Under the pieces are notes generated by a model that was not told the DNA's origin, made no database searches, and worked only from the letters and a program-made list of their open reading frames with translations. Of a stretch of DNA of 64,000 nucleotides, positions 1 through 11,262 are shown piece after piece; position 1 is the stretch's first letter, and every line of letters begins with the position of its first letter. This DNA is from Quercus robur. Taxonomy: Eukaryota; Streptophyta; Magnoliopsida; Fagales; Fagaceae. The translations under genes were made by a program, and so were the position numbers. The stretch is taken from contig NC_065539.1 of the NCBI RefSeq assembly GCF_932294415.1, forward strand, positions 47,964,501 to 48,028,500, read 5' to 3'.

Positions 1-894
1 ACGCCCCATTTTATCTCGAAACATCCTCGTCATCATCCGTTGATACGTGGCCCCGACATTTTTCAATCTAAATGGCATCATATTATAATGATAGTTGGCA
101 TCCGAGGAGATGAATGTTGTCTTTTCTCGGTCCTCAGGTGCTAGGGCAATCTGATGATACCCCTGAAAGGCATCCAAGAAGCTCATCCTTGGGTGTCCGT
201 ATGTGGTATCTACCAACTGGTCGATCTTTGGCATAAGGAACGAGTCTTTTGGGCATGCCTGGTTTAAATTCGTGAAATCTACACAAACCCTCCACTTGCC
301 ATTCTTCTTCTTCACTACCACGGTATTTGCTAGCCACTCTGGGAAGAAGATCTCCCTTATCACCCCAGCTTCCTTCAGCCTTTGGACTTTCGATTTTATC
401 GCATCAACATGCTCCTTAGCCGCTCTCTATAGCTTCTGCTTCTTAGGGGGGAATGATGGGTCCACATTAAGCTTATGGACAATGAACTCAGGGTCCACCT
501 CGGGCACCTTATGCGGACTCCATGCAAACACATCCACGTTCTGCATAAGGAATAACAAAATTTCTACCTTATCCTGGCTCTTCATGCTCGTTCCTATTTG
601 AAAATACCTATCAGTATCCGGTAAAATTTTAACCTTCATCAGCTTCTTGGCACAACTAGCCCCCACTTCTTCTCGAGGCTCCAATAATTGCTATAATGAT
701 GTCTCCTTGGTGGTTTCCTTCTGTTCAACCTACTTGCCCTTCCAACTAATTGCGGCAACTAGGCATTGCCTAGCCATTTGCTGGCTTTCTCATACTATGA
801 CAACGCCCTGTTCGATAGGAAATTTAACCTTCACATGCAAGGTGGACGGAACAGCCCCCATTGCGTGAATCCACGGCCTTCCCAGGATCGCCGT
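1..894 (-). pseudogene. gypsy pol fragment: end of protease and reverse transcriptase, with stops
   Basis: Minus-strand translation continues the protease linker (LGRPWIHAMGAVPSTLHVKV) and then enters a Ty3-type reverse transcriptase. Landmarks are NVDVFAWSPHKVPEVDPEF near 560, VVVKKKNGKWRVCVDFTNLN near 300 and SFLDAFQGYHQIALAPEDRE near 150. The catalytic YxDD part lies beyond the window. In-frame stops fall at 427-429 (TAG, where a Tyr is usual), near 693 and at 895-897 (TAA, where family members have Tyr in SPYTAILGRP). Decay is by base substitution. Confidence 0.85.
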
Positions 895-2199
895 TTATGG
901 GGAGAACGAACTGACTATTATGAAGGTCACCGTCACCTCCTTACCTTCCATATTTACAGGAAGCGAAATTTGACCTTCGAGAATCACCACCCTTCCATTA
1001 AAAGAGACCAACGGCGTATCATACTTCATCAAGTCCTGATTCTTTAATTTGAACCCTTCGAATAGATCCGAGTACATTACGTTGACCCCGCTTCCCTGCT
1101 CTACCATCACCCTTTTCACTAAGAAGCCGTTTATTTGCGCGGTCACTACCAACGCATCACCGTGCAATTGAATCATTCCCTCCAGATCCTCCTTGTCAAA
1201 AGTGATGGGCCCCCAACCAACTTTTATTTTCTTTATGGGGGGTTGTTCTCCCGAGAAATTTTCTTTGGGTGCCACTGTCAACACCCCTTTTCTGGTTATA
1301 GTCGCACCCCTCGGGGCAGCATGGATGACCTCAATCACCCCTAATGGCGATGGGAGAGCGTTCCCTTTTTGCTGAGCACCATGACTAGCATCCCGATTTC
1401 CGAAATCCACTACGAACTCTTTCAAATATTCGGCCTTCACCAGTTGCCCTAGATGATCTTTTAATACCCGACATTGCTTGATGGTATGCCCCTTATCCCT
1501 ATGGTATGTACAATACAAGTTTTGATTCTTTCGAGACGGGTCACCCCCTATCTTGTTCGGCCACCTAAAGAATGGTTCGTTCTTAATCCGGTCTACAATC
1601 TTGTGTACAGACTCCTTGAATGCCACGTTCACCCCCCCCCCAATTTTTGCTTCCAGTGCCTGCATCCTGAAATCCTTCCGTGGTCTCAGGGGAAAAACGC
1701 CTTGCCGAGAACGATTTAGCAACGAGGCCTTGCCCTTATTTTGCAACCGATCGTCCTTAAGGCGTTTATACTCCTCAATACACCTCATGAGTTGCCTCAT
1801 ATTCTCGAGAGGCCTTTTCGTCAACGACTCCCGTAATTCAGAATCCTTGAGCAGCCACATCCTAAAAGTGCTCGCTGTAATCTTCTCGTTACCCCCACCA
1901 ATTTCATTGTAAAGCTCCCAATACCAACTGGTATAATTCCAAAGGGTTTCACTAACCCTTATCTTTATGGATAGTAACGCGTCCACCGGTTGTGGCACCC
2001 GGCTGCATGTCACAAATCGAGCACCGAATTCCTGGATCAACTCAGCAAAACTGTGAATGGTACTTCTTCGTAACCCATTAAACCATCTTAAGGTCATGGG
2101 CCCGAGGCTTGAGGGAAACACCTTACACATCAGCGCATTGTTGTGTGTGTGCAAAGACATTATATGGATATAATGACTGACGTGCTCTACCAGGTCCAT
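895..2199 (-). pseudogene. gypsy Gag plus aspartic protease segment
   Basis: This open stretch encodes 434 residues. The N-terminal half is a Retrotrans_gag domain (SLGPMTLRWFNGL, then FAELIQEFGARF). It is followed by a Cys/His-containing nucleic-acid-binding stretch (YCTYHRDKGHTIKQC) and then a retropepsin-like segment with VEQGSGVNVMYSDLF, where related elements usually carry an Asp in the D-x-G catalytic triad. It is part of the gag-pol polyprotein and probably not a true start: gag continues upstream to about 2880 in an Arg/Glu-rich, now interrupted region. The frame ends in a premature TAA at 895. Confidence 0.8.
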
Positions 2200-2893
2200 T
2201 ATCCCATCGTAGGAGTTATCCCATCGTAGGAGTCAAATGGTGGTCGTGTAAATTTACTCGGCATTGGGGCTCGTTCAATGTCGTTTGAGAACAGCGACCA
2301 AGCGGCTCTTCGTAAGGCGCGGCTCATAGCATCCATAGCAGCGTTGTAGGGCTTTCGCTCCTCTAGGGAGTCGGAACCTTGGTCAACATATCCACGTGAA
2401 CGTGAACGATCCCGACGTCAATGCGACTCTCGAGAATGGGAACAATTCCTGCTTCAACGTGATTCTCGGGAAAGGGAACGATCCCGGCGTGGACGGGAAC
2501 CGAACTAGCTGGATCCCTCCCCACCTCGATTTCCCACACTACCGTCCCTCCTTTCTCGGTCATCTTGGTCCCTTCTCTGGCACCTACCTCTTGTCTCAAA
2601 CTCCAAATCTCTCACCAGTCTGCGCAACCGCTCCAACTCCTAATCTCTCTTGTCAAATTGCTCGTGCCCCGAGGCACCTGACATTGTTTGGTGAGTTTGA
2701 TATGACCCCTCCCCGAGGCCAGACTCTTCCTCTTCTCGCTCGCGCTCCCTATCCTCACGTTTTTTTTGTCTTCTCTCCCGCCATGTGGATTCCCGAGAAG
2801 ACCCCACAAATCCGCTTTCAGAGTGGCCTCTCGAACGTCTTTCAAAAATTTTCCCATGCGTAAGTTTCAGTTGAACCATAGCTTTGTAGGAGA
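2200..2893 (-). pseudogene. gypsy Gag N-terminal region, interrupted
   Basis: This lies between the primer-binding site and the main gag frame. Minus-strand frames show a low-complexity, highly charged stretch (WRERRQKKREDREREREEEE near 2730-2790), typical of disordered Gag N-termini in this lineage, but no single frame spans it. A short direct repeat (atcccatcgtaggagt) occurs twice at about 2201-2232. Confidence 0.55.
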
Positions 2894-2912
2894 TTCCCAC
2901 AGACGGCGCCAA
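2894..2912 (-). other. retrotransposon primer-binding site
   Basis: The minus-strand sequence TTGGCGCCGTCTGTGGGAA lies three bases inside the LTR. Its TGGCGCCGT core matches the 3' end of plant tRNA-Asp, the primer used by many Ty3/gypsy elements. The remaining bases diverge, so the tRNA assignment is tentative. Confidence 0.6.
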
Positions 2913-2915
2913 TTA

Positions 2916-3522
2916 TGTGCGCAAAAAATGAGGCTATTGGGCCTGACCTCACTTGGGCTCACAACTTATTTGTAAAGTAGGTTTAGGATTTCCTACTTTG
3001 GGTTGTTCTCAGCACAGAGACTTAGTGAAGCTGCCTTTCTCTCTCTCTGAATCACTCTTTTCTCTCTATTCTCTGTTTCCTTGAGAACCTTTCAACAACC
3101 TTTTTCTTCCTCCAACTTCTCATATTTATAACTCTAAGTTAGTGGAGAGATTATGATTACTTCCATAGTTAGTGTAATGGGAGGTCCAATATCATTAGTC
3201 GTAAGTGGATGGTTAGGTGGGAGTGGAATGTGGTGAGAGTGGCCTTGGAACTTAGTTCCCACTCCAGCAGACATACGCGGCAGCGGTGTTTCCTAAGGCA
3301 CTTCCGGGTATGCGAAGGATGGTGTGTTTAAACGTTATTCTTTCTTTATTGTTCAGGAATGATTTGCCGAGCAAGGACCAGGTAACAAAACTTGGGCCTG
3401 CAGTTTATGTGGGTTTGGGCTGGGGTTTAGGGTAGAGAGAGACTAGGGCCATGGGCCACGCTGCTGGGTCAGAATTCAAGATCCAAATGGATCTAGGTAC
3501 CACGATGTCGTACAACTTACAT
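2916..3522 (-). repeat. putative 5' LTR of the gypsy element
   Basis: This lies immediately beyond the primer-binding site. The plus strand begins TGTGCGC and the estimated other end reads ..TTACA, consistent with TG..CA termini. It is non-coding and includes a CT-rich tract (3040-3070). The outer edge is inferred from the TG/CA rule and could be off by tens of bases. Confidence 0.5.
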
Positions 3523-3649
3523 TTGCCAAACCCAAATGAGAATTGAAGGAGAAAGTTAGAGAGGACAAAAATATGATGGTAAAACGATTTTCCTTTCAAA
3601 TCTTGTTTTCTATATGAAGATAGCATTTTTTTTCCATCATCGAATTCTA

Positions 3650-3832
3650 GAATAATGCTAGAGATATAAATTTTTTTACAAAAAATTTTACAAACTACTA
3701 ATGTAGTGAGTGATTATTAATAAATAAAAAAGTAATGTTAATGGTGTGCCTAGATAAAAACCAATAAGAAGTTGGTTACATCAACAATTTGTAAAAATGT
3801 TATAAAATAGTTTGTGACTATAACATTATTCC
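3650..3832. mobile_element. MITE-like foldback element
   Basis: The left end (gaataatgctagagatata) and the reverse complement of the right end (ggaataatgttatagtcaca) are similar imperfect terminal inverted repeats around a non-coding 180 bp body. The right end is also the start of the tandem duplication that follows. Confidence 0.45.
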
Positions 3833-4516
3833 AAATTCTATTAGAAGTAGTGGAAATATATCAAAAAGAAAACCACACACGGTAAATGTCGCGTAAAGCA
3901 AATCACAAGGAAGGGAAGTTTCATAAAATAATCCACATGATAATTTCATGTTTTAAGAATATACCATAGGGGTGCTTTTTACTTTTTACCCTAATAATAA
4001 TGAGAGGTTTTAGAAGGGCACTATGTTCACATGTTGTCACGATTATTGCATGAATAATTAGGCGAGATCCATTCAATTCTTGCCAACGATGATCATAATG
4101 GAGAGGTTTCTCGAAGAGAATTGATTGCTTTCAATCATGATTGCTTTCAATTCTTATCAACAGTTTGTAAAAATGTTATAAAATAGTTTGTGACTATAGT
4201 ATTATTCCAAATTCTATTAGAATTAGCGGAAATATATCAAAAAGAAAACCACACACGGTAAATGTCGCGTAAAGCAAATCACAAGGAAGGGAAGTTTCAT
4301 AAAATAATCCACAAGATAATTTCATGTTTTAAGAATATACCATAGGGTGCTTTTTACTTTTTACCCTAATAATAATGAGAGGTTTTAGAAGGGCACTATG
4401 TTCACATGTTGTCACGATTATTGCATGAATAATTAGGCGAGATCCATTCAATTCTTGCCAACGATGATCATAATGGAGAGGTTTCTAGAAGAGAATTGAT
4501 TGCTTTCAATCATGTA
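3781..4516. repeat. recent tandem duplication, two copies of about 370 bp
   Basis: Copy 1 (3781-4156) and copy 2 (4157-4516) are almost identical over their length, differing at a few sites (for example agaagtagtgg/agaattagcgg and catgataat/aagataat). I see no gene in the unit. The high identity implies a young duplication or gene conversion. Confidence 0.85.
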
Positions 4517-4578
4517 GGGCAATCATGTAGGCTAGAAAAACCATTGTCAATTGAAATTTTAAAGGAAAATGAAATTAA

Positions 4579-4759
4579 TGATGCATTTGAATATTGCTTA
4601 TTTTGCTGAAAACTGAAAACAATAAAAAAATAATAAAACAGTTACTGTTCATGCGTGGGTTACTGTTCATTTGTCTTGATGCATTGTTCATGAGAGAGGC
4701 GTTGAAAAAAAAAAAAAAAGCAAAAACGCAAGACGCATCAGCCTAATCCAAACGTATAC
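4579..4759. mobile_element. Tourist-like MITE
   Basis: The element is bounded by TAA direct repeats (4576-4578 and 4760-4762) and ends in ..atccaaacgtatac, the inverse of the family end gtatacgtttggat seen at 12228. Three-base TWA target duplications with GTTTGG-containing ends are the PIF/Harbinger (Tourist) signature. The internal poly(A) at 4707-4721 is part of the element. Confidence 0.6.
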
Positions 4760-4765
4760 TAATTA

Positions 4766-5009
4766 CCCATTTGGATACAACTTTTCCTACATTTGCATTT
4801 GCGTTTTTTTTTTTTTTTTTTTTTTTTGAAGCGCGTTTCTGACTTTCTGTGGCTGTGGTAGTTTTTCAGTGGTCCCGTGCACTATTCACGGGACCCACAT
4901 ACCTCTTTTTTAAACACAATTTTTAAACACATTTAAAAATTATTTTGTTACAATATTTTCAGTTTTTAATTTTCAGTTTTCAACAAAATAAGCAGTATCC
5001 AAACGGACC
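4766..5009. mobile_element. Tourist-like MITE (GTTTGGATAC family)
   Basis: The terminal inverted repeats are cccatttggatac on the left and gtatccaaacggacc on the right, flanked by TTA at 4763-4765 and 5010-5012. The interior has no coding capacity. Related copies lie at 12228-12463, 12539-12782, 36822-37054 and 40062-40261; all share a 'cagtgggtcccgtgca' block and a 3' 'attttgttacaatattttcag' block. Confidence 0.7.
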
Positions 5010-5465
5010 TTAAATGTTAAAAATGAATCATGGTTGATGGTCTACATTTCGCAAGATTTGATTAGTTTCCTCTTTTCTTTTCTTTCTTTCTTTTTTTTTT
5101 TTTTTTGAGTAAAAGGTAAGTAGAGTAGTTTCCTTCTTTCTCTTCTTTTATGGATTGAGAGGAATAAAAAGTATAGAATAGTGGGAAAGTCATAAGACCG
5201 ACACATCAATTTCTATTCTTGTTTTTGTCTATATTATCTCTATATATATTAAGAGGATTTAGAAAGTTAGTTATGATTTTATAAAATATCAAAAATACCC
5301 CTAATCTAATTAGATAATCTTTATTCTTAAAAAATAAAAATAAATAGTTTCTCAAAAAAAATTATTAAAAAAAATGGAGTTAAAATTGTAATTCAACAAA
5401 ATTCAAAAAAAAAAAACTACCAGAGAAATTTTTTTTCCTAAAAATTAGGACACTGTATTTAAATA
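5010..5465. other. AT-rich intergenic spacer
   Basis: This holds a long T-run (5086-5106) and A/T-rich tracts. I see no gene or domain-bearing reading frame. Confidence 0.5.
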
Positions 5466-5656
5466 GAGAAATGATATGTCCACAATATCTTCACAATATT
5501 TTTACAACAAATCCTAAGTGGCAGGTTATTATTGGTTGTTATTGTTGAGGCAAAAAAGTAATCTTAGTGTTAGGTTCAAATTTGAACCAACGACAACTAA
5601 CTACCTATAATTTGTTATAAAAATATTGTGAAAATATTGTAGACATAACACCTCAC
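5466..5656. mobile_element. MITE, ATGTCCACAATAT family
   Basis: The left end (gagaaatgatatgtccaca) and the reverse complement of the right end (gtgaggtgttatgtctaca) form imperfect inverted repeats. The core contains ggttattattggttgttatt. Other copies are at about 9585-9762, 10673-10842, 14109-14320 and 26868-27036. A Mutator-like origin is possible but the target duplication is unclear. Confidence 0.6.
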
Positions 5657-5785
5657 ATTTAATACTTTTTTTTCCTAGAAACTAGCACACTTACTCCATT
5701 TCAATTCCTAAATTTTAGTTTCTTAAAAATTCATTCAAAAATACCCCTACAAATAAGGCCACGTTTTTTTGACATATTAAAACGC

Positions 5786-6871
5786 GGCCAAATGACCTTT
5801 TTTTTTGTAGTGAGGTTTAATTTGAACAAAGACAAAACTTGAGGGCATCCTAGTAAACATGTATCTCCCTAAAAATTCAAATTCCACATTCTAATTTCTA
5901 TCCCACTAGCCAGTAGCCTCTACTAGCAGTTACAACTTACAAGCACCAACACTTCTCCTTGCTATAAATTCAACACAAACTTCTCCTCCACCAAACCATT
6001 TCCAAAAACTCAAAGCAGATGCCGATGGTGAATCCTTATCAACATCTCCCATTGTTTATGTTTATTCATTTTTATTTCTATTTTTTACTTAAAATTTTTA
6101 GAGCACATTCTTTTTCAACAGGAATCAACGGATCCTATCAGAATTTTCATATTAGTATATATAAAGCTTGTTGTTTTTGACTTCTTACGTTTCACAACTT
6201 TTTTTAATTGAGAAACAAGAAAAAAAAAATCTATATTGACTTATTAAGCAAACCACTAAGATCATTGACATGAAATTTTTGAGCTTTGAATTTTAATTTA
6301 ATAACTTGTTTTAATCTAAAATAATGGTGGCCAGAGGACCTTTTTTTTTGTAGTGAGGTTTAATTTGAACAAAGACAAAACTTGAGGGCATCCTAGTAAA
6401 CATGTATCTCCCTAAAAATTCAAATTCCACATTCTAATTTCTATCCCACTAGCCAGTAGCCACTACTAGCAGTTACAACTTACAAGCACCAACACTTCTC
6501 CTTGCTATAAATTCAACACAAACTTCTCCTCCACCAAACCATTTCCAAAAACTCAAAGCAGATGCTGATGGTGAATCCTTATCAACATCTCCCATTGTTT
6601 ATGTTTATTCATTTTTATTTCTATTTTTTACTTAAAATTTTTAGAACACATTCTTTTTCAACAGGAATCAACGGATCCTATCAGAATTTTCATACTAGTA
6701 TATATAAAGCTTGTTGTTTTTGACTTCTTACGTTTCACAACTTTTTTTAATTGAGAAACAAGAAAAAAAAATCTATATTGACTTATTAAGCAAACCACTA
6801 AGATCATTGACATGAAATTTTTGAGCTTTGAATTTTAATTTAATAACTTGTTTTAATCTAAAATAATGGTG
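5786..6871. repeat. tandem duplication of a promoter-like 543 bp unit
   Basis: Copy 1 (5786-6328) and copy 2 (6329-6871) are near-identical. Each copy contains a TATA-like gctataaattc, a CT/CA-rich leader (acttctcctccaccaaac), an ATG (cagatgccgatggtg or cagatgctgatggtg) and a downstream ttctttttcaacag that could be an acceptor site. It resembles the promoter and first exon of an unidentified plus-strand gene, but I find no downstream exons, so it may be only a duplicated 5' fragment. Confidence 0.8.
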
Positions 6872-7994
6872 GCAACTGGTAAGCAATCAAAATAAAATTG
6901 TTACCATCTGAAATGACAAGCAAGTCAAACCCAAGAAAATAAAATTGTCAATTTGCATATAAGTAGATTTTTCTTTTTTCTTTTTTTGAAACATTTCAAT
7001 TAATGTTACAATACAATTTAAGTACCATTGCGTGACCGTGTAACCTTATATTTGGATTAAAGGAGATGAAAGGAGAGAGCCTCTCTATTCTAGACAAACC
7101 TTAAAAGATTACAAATTGGAAACTTTACGTTCTTTTTTATTTTATTTTATTTATAAATACAATAGAATTTGAATTTATGATGTCCACTCCATGATAATCA
7201 TTTTTTACAATGAAGTTAAGACATCAATAGATTCCTTTTTAGTATAAGTGAAATTCAATTTTTAATTCGATGATAAATTTTTTTACTAATTGAGCAAACT
7301 AGAACCTAAGATCTCTCACGTTTGCTAAGAGATAGGTAATACCAATCTATCCCTATCCTATTTACAAAATTAATACAGTTATTAGTTAGAATGTGGGTTG
7401 GGTGATAATAAGAAATTGCTTGACAAGTAATAGACATCAAGCAAGTCTAATCATGCAGCGTCTTCTTGTGCAAAACATGCCATTTTTAGTACTTACCTAG
7501 CAAGCAAGATACTTTTTTTTTGATAAACAAGATACAGATTTTATGGGACTGGCTTTTGGTTTTGGAACATCCTGTTAAACTTTTATTTGGTCGGCTATAA
7601 CCGGCCAGAAAATCAGAGAGAAACCAACCAAAAAGTTGCCGCGGCAGGAAAAAAAAAAAAGGGATTGTGTCCAAAGTAAAAAGGACAAAATAACAAATTT
7701 TAGGGTGTTTGGTATATACACTTAAAAACATATTTTTTATTATTTGAAAATATACGTGAAAATATATATAATAAAAAAGTATATAAAAATATGTATAATA
7801 TTATTTAAAAACTAAAAATAATTATTTAAAATGATGTAACCTTTACATTCCAAAATTTATATCTGAGGCAGGCAGCATCCAATTCTGAAACAACTTGGCT
7901 AAAGCGTGGATACCTATTCATGAGTCACTGTCAGAAAACTATCGATTTGACATTTTCGCAACCAATTCTATTTTGAATTGTGGTTCAATTCAAA
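6872..7994. other. AT-rich intergenic spacer
   Basis: I see no gene. At 7505-7535 an eight-base direct repeat (caagatac) flanks a 15 bp T-run plus gataaa, a weak candidate for the poly(A) micro-insertion class described elsewhere in this window. Confidence 0.45.
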
Positions 7995-8122
7995 TCACAT
8001 ATATGTTTATTGCATATTTAATGATAAGAAAGACGTGTCGGTTACTACTAACCGACACGTCTTTCTTATCTTTCTTAAGGTCCTATCACGTTTCATTAAA
8101 TATGCAATAAACATATATGTGA
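7995..8122. repeat. long near-perfect hairpin (inverted repeat)
   Basis: The outer arms (7995-8024 and 8093-8122) are perfect 30-base inverse complements. The inner arms (8024-8043, ataagaaagacgtgtcggtt, and 8050-8069) are perfect 20-base complements around the loop actact. The only asymmetry is a 23-base bulge on the right (8070-8092). The RNA would fold into a stem of roughly 50 bp from either strand. Confidence 0.9.
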
Positions 8123-8222
8123 CTACTAAATCATTGGAACCCTTTTTTTTTTTTTTTCTTCTTCTTTTTTTAGTACATGATTAATGGTTTGTCCTGAAAG
8201 ACATGCTTGATTAGCTTCAATC

Positions 8223-8266
8223 AAAAGCAACCATGGGTCCTATCAAAAAAAAAAAAGCAACCATGG
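8223..8266 (+). mobile_element. poly(A) micro-insertion with 14 bp target duplication
   Basis: The direct repeat aaaagcaaccatgg (8223-8236 and 8253-8266, identical) flanks only 16 bp: gtcctatc plus an A-run. The TATC-poly(A) end matches the 3' end of the truncated LINE at 49981-50246. Confidence 0.7.
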
Positions 8267-8841
8267 AAATAAAAAATTTAAATAATGTTTCCTAGCTCAT
8301 CCATAGACATGATCACATGAAAAATTAGGCAAAACGTAGTTAATTGAATAAAAGACACTTTAATTATTTGGAATAGTTGGAGTCAAGAACAATAATTATA
8401 CAACTATGACATTTGTCAACAGACTCAACAGTCAACACCAATGGGACTACTCTTCATTGAAGTCCTCAGGATTTGAATAAACAAAACTTAATTAAAAACC
8501 CATAATCTTGAGTGATTCTACAAAGCACTTCACCATATAACTATTTGTTTTCTTTGCTTGAATATTTAATTTTTGATTGAACCTTCTTCATACAAGTCAA
8601 GTAAATGGCAAGGATCACAAAAGATTCAAAGAAATAATAGAATCAAATTGTAATGAATCTTCAAAGCTGTATTCTATATATACACAGACAAAGCTCAAAG
8701 CTAAAGCTAAAGCTGCATGTGCTTAATCCAATCCATAACATGCATGTACAACAAAACAAAACATAAATAAATGAATTAGATATAATCCTAAATAAATACA
8801 AAGATATCCTATAAACTAAGGAGCACAAATACTTTATTTAG

Positions 8842-8886
8842 AGTATCATACTTTTTTTTTTTTTCAAGAAACAAAGTATCGTACTT
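8842..8886 (-). mobile_element. poly(A) micro-insertion with 12 bp target duplication
   Basis: agtatcatactt (8842-8853) and agtatcgtactt (8875-8886) flank a T-run followed by caagaaaca. On the minus strand this reads as a short tail ending TTCTTG-poly(A). Confidence 0.6.
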
Positions 8887-8954
8887 ATATTATACTAATA
8901 TCGTATCAGTCATTTCATGTTATAATTTTTAAAAATTACTTAGTACCACCATAT

Positions 8955-9130
8955 TGTATCCATGTGTATTGTCATATCTATGTCTTTATCAACATCATAT
9001 CCATGTATATACTCATACTTATGTCTTTATCTATATTCATACTTGTATCATATTCATATCGTATCCGTGTTTATACTCATGTTTGTGTCTGTTTTGATAT
9101 CCGTGTCCATCCTCATACTTGCATCGAGTA
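8955..9130. repeat. degenerate short tandem repeat (tcatacttatgtc-like)
   Basis: Loosely repeated units resembling 'tcatacttatgtctttatc' and 'atatccatgt' continue for about 170 bp. No coding signal is convincing. Confidence 0.5.
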
Positions 9131-9584
9131 TAAGCAATAACTTTCCATACCACTTCTGATTCTGACCATGTACACAACAAAACAAAATAAAACGGCCTAT
9201 ATTAATGTGCCACGAAATTTTCTTATCCACATACTGTTCAAAACTCTCTCTCTCTCTCTCTCTCTCTAAAAGACAGGGTGCATGCATGGTGTGGTTTGCA
9301 ATCAACTGCAAGAGAGTCTGAGAGCCAAGTCTGCCCTGGACCTGAGTCAGCACGCGCCTACCAGCCCATGTGTGAACACCACGTGTCAGGCCAATCCAAA
9401 ACCTCCATTGATCATTGTTTTTTTGAATAAAAATATAAATATGAAAATGGGGTGTTGTTGGCATGAGGTGTGCTGCTAACTTTCCACGTCAACTACCGAG
9501 ACACCAGACACGTTCTTCCATATCCACATGAATATGATTACCCACAAATAGTTTTCTTTTCTTTTCTTTTCTTAAGAAGGGATT

Positions 9585-9762
9585 TTACGTCTACAATATT
9601 TGTACATTAAATCATAGACAGTCAGTTGTTATTGGTTTAAATTTAAAACTAATACTAAGATTATTTTTTTACCCTAACAATAACAACTAATAACAACCAG
9701 CCACTTAAGATTTGTTATAAAAATGTTATAAAAATATCATAAACATATCATTTCTCTTTTTG
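9585..9762. mobile_element. MITE, ATGTCCACAATAT family
   Basis: The element runs from ggattttacgtctacaatat to aaacatatcatttctc, sharing both ends and the central attggttt block with the copy at 5466-5656. Copy B has no MITE at the corresponding place (11740-11985), so it inserted after the duplication or was lost from B. Confidence 0.55.
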
Positions 9763-10672
9763 AATAGACTACAAATAGTTTACCATTCTCATTTCCGAGG
9801 CCAAACAATTTTGACTCACATATTCCAAGTGCAACATAACTTGAATGAAAAATGAATTGTCTTTTAAAGTGTTTGGGACTAGATTATAAGATAAATTTTA
9901 GGTCTCCATTTATTTGCTATAATATTTTGAGAAAAATATTAATCTGCTTATTTTATTTAGTTTTTATCTATAATACTTTATAATAAAATAAAATAAAAAA
10001 CTACATATCGAATATAAATTATTTCCAAATGGACATTAGCGAGAAAGGATACATTCTAGGAGTTAGTGGGATTCCTTCTACTTAATTTCATTTCGAGACT
10101 AACATGATCCTTATTTATTTAGATTGCTAGTGAATTACCAGGATACCTATATAGTAGAAGAGGACTCACTCTAGTTATGTCTGGAAGAAGGTTTAGACAT
10201 TCTTTTAGCTTAGTTTAGATTACATACAACCTTTTAAATTAAACAATAAATTCTCTTCCAAATGAGGTTATAGGAAAAACAAAAAAAAAAAAACAAAACA
10301 AACAAAAGCTGTTAATACCAGGAGAGCCGTCCTACAAAGGAAATCAAAATTTCTGGACTACCCATTAATACTAAGTCCTATAATTAAAAATCATATTTAC
10401 AAAGAAGATAATGCAATAATAGATTATCTTGGTTTATTAACTTCTTTAAATGTTGTTTGGTATAACAAGCTTCCAATTAAACTATTCAAGGTAAAATTGA
10501 TTTTGATTCTAAAAAAAGAAGAGGGTAATTTTTTTTTTAACAATAAAAAGAGAAAAGATATCAACAATTTACTAGTTTTGGAATTAATAATCTTTGTTTA
10601 AAATTCTTAGAATAACTCAACCATAAAATCTTAAAATTATATCTAAAATTATTGGTTTGAATTTTACTATGG

Positions 10673-10842
10673 TAATAGATAAATATTATGTCTACAACAT
10701 TTTCATAATAAATCTTAAATGACAAGTTGTTATATGTTATTATTGGTTGAGTAAAAAAAAATTCTAGTAATAGGTTCAAATTAGTACTAATAACAATTAA
10801 CCACTTATAATTTATTGTGAAGATATTATGAATGTAACAAAT
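10673..10842. mobile_element. MITE, ATGTCCACAATAT family
   Basis: gataaatattatgtctacaa at the left and gatattatgaatgtaac at the right. The same element is present in copy B at 14109-14320, so it predates the segmental duplication. Confidence 0.5.
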
Positions 10843-11116
10843 CCAATCTCTCGCATCAAAAGAAATGGTCATGATGTGAAGTTATCCACTTATCCAAAAA
10901 ATTCTTAATCCTCTCAAAAATGATACATGTCCTTAAATTGGAGAATTTAATTCAAAATAAAGAATAATATTACTCCCTTACTTAATTCACGATCCATTTA
11001 TTATCCTCTTTCTTTTAGAAACATTTATTGTCCTAGTTAAATACTATGTGGGTATTCTTCAAACAATAACAATTTGAAACCTTAAAATACATTTATTGTG
11101 TTGTTTGTAGCAAAAT

Positions 11117-11262
11117 TATAGGGTTGTTTGATAGTGTAACTAGAACAACAGTTTTTTAGTATTTAAACAACATTACACATATTTTTTCACACTTTTCATT
11201 CACACTTATTTCAAAAAAATACAAACAACATTATTAGAACAATATTACCAAACACCCCCTAT
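11117..11262. mobile_element. small MITE, TTGTTTG/CAAACA ends
   Basis: Left end gggttgtttgatagtgtaac; right end aatattaccaaacacccc (its inverse). Copy B (near 14596) lacks it, reading straight through at attatagtattt, which confirms an insertion specific to copy A. Confidence 0.65.

Larger units (their letters stand above)
1..3522 (-). mobile_element. Ty3/gypsy LTR retrotransposon, 5' half, decayed
   Basis: Read on the minus strand, the order is LTR (about 3522-2916), primer-binding site, gag, aspartic protease and reverse transcriptase, which runs off the left edge of the window. This is the order of a Ty3/gypsy element; integrase and the 3' LTR must lie outside. At least three in-frame stops (about 693, 895-897 and 427-429) interrupt gag-pol, so this copy is not autonomous. 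The right LTR edge is an estimate, because no second LTR is available for comparison. Confidence 0.85.

Noticed and set aside
5086..5150. Poly(T) plus gagtaaaag as another micro-insertion
   Set aside because: The flanking agtttcct.. repeats are CT-microsatellite-like and cannot be aligned without indels, so slippage is equally likely.
9054..9464. Minus-strand reading frame of 136 codons
   Set aside because: It crosses a CT microsatellite and a degenerate repeat, has low-complexity composition, and its homologue in duplication copy B is not open.
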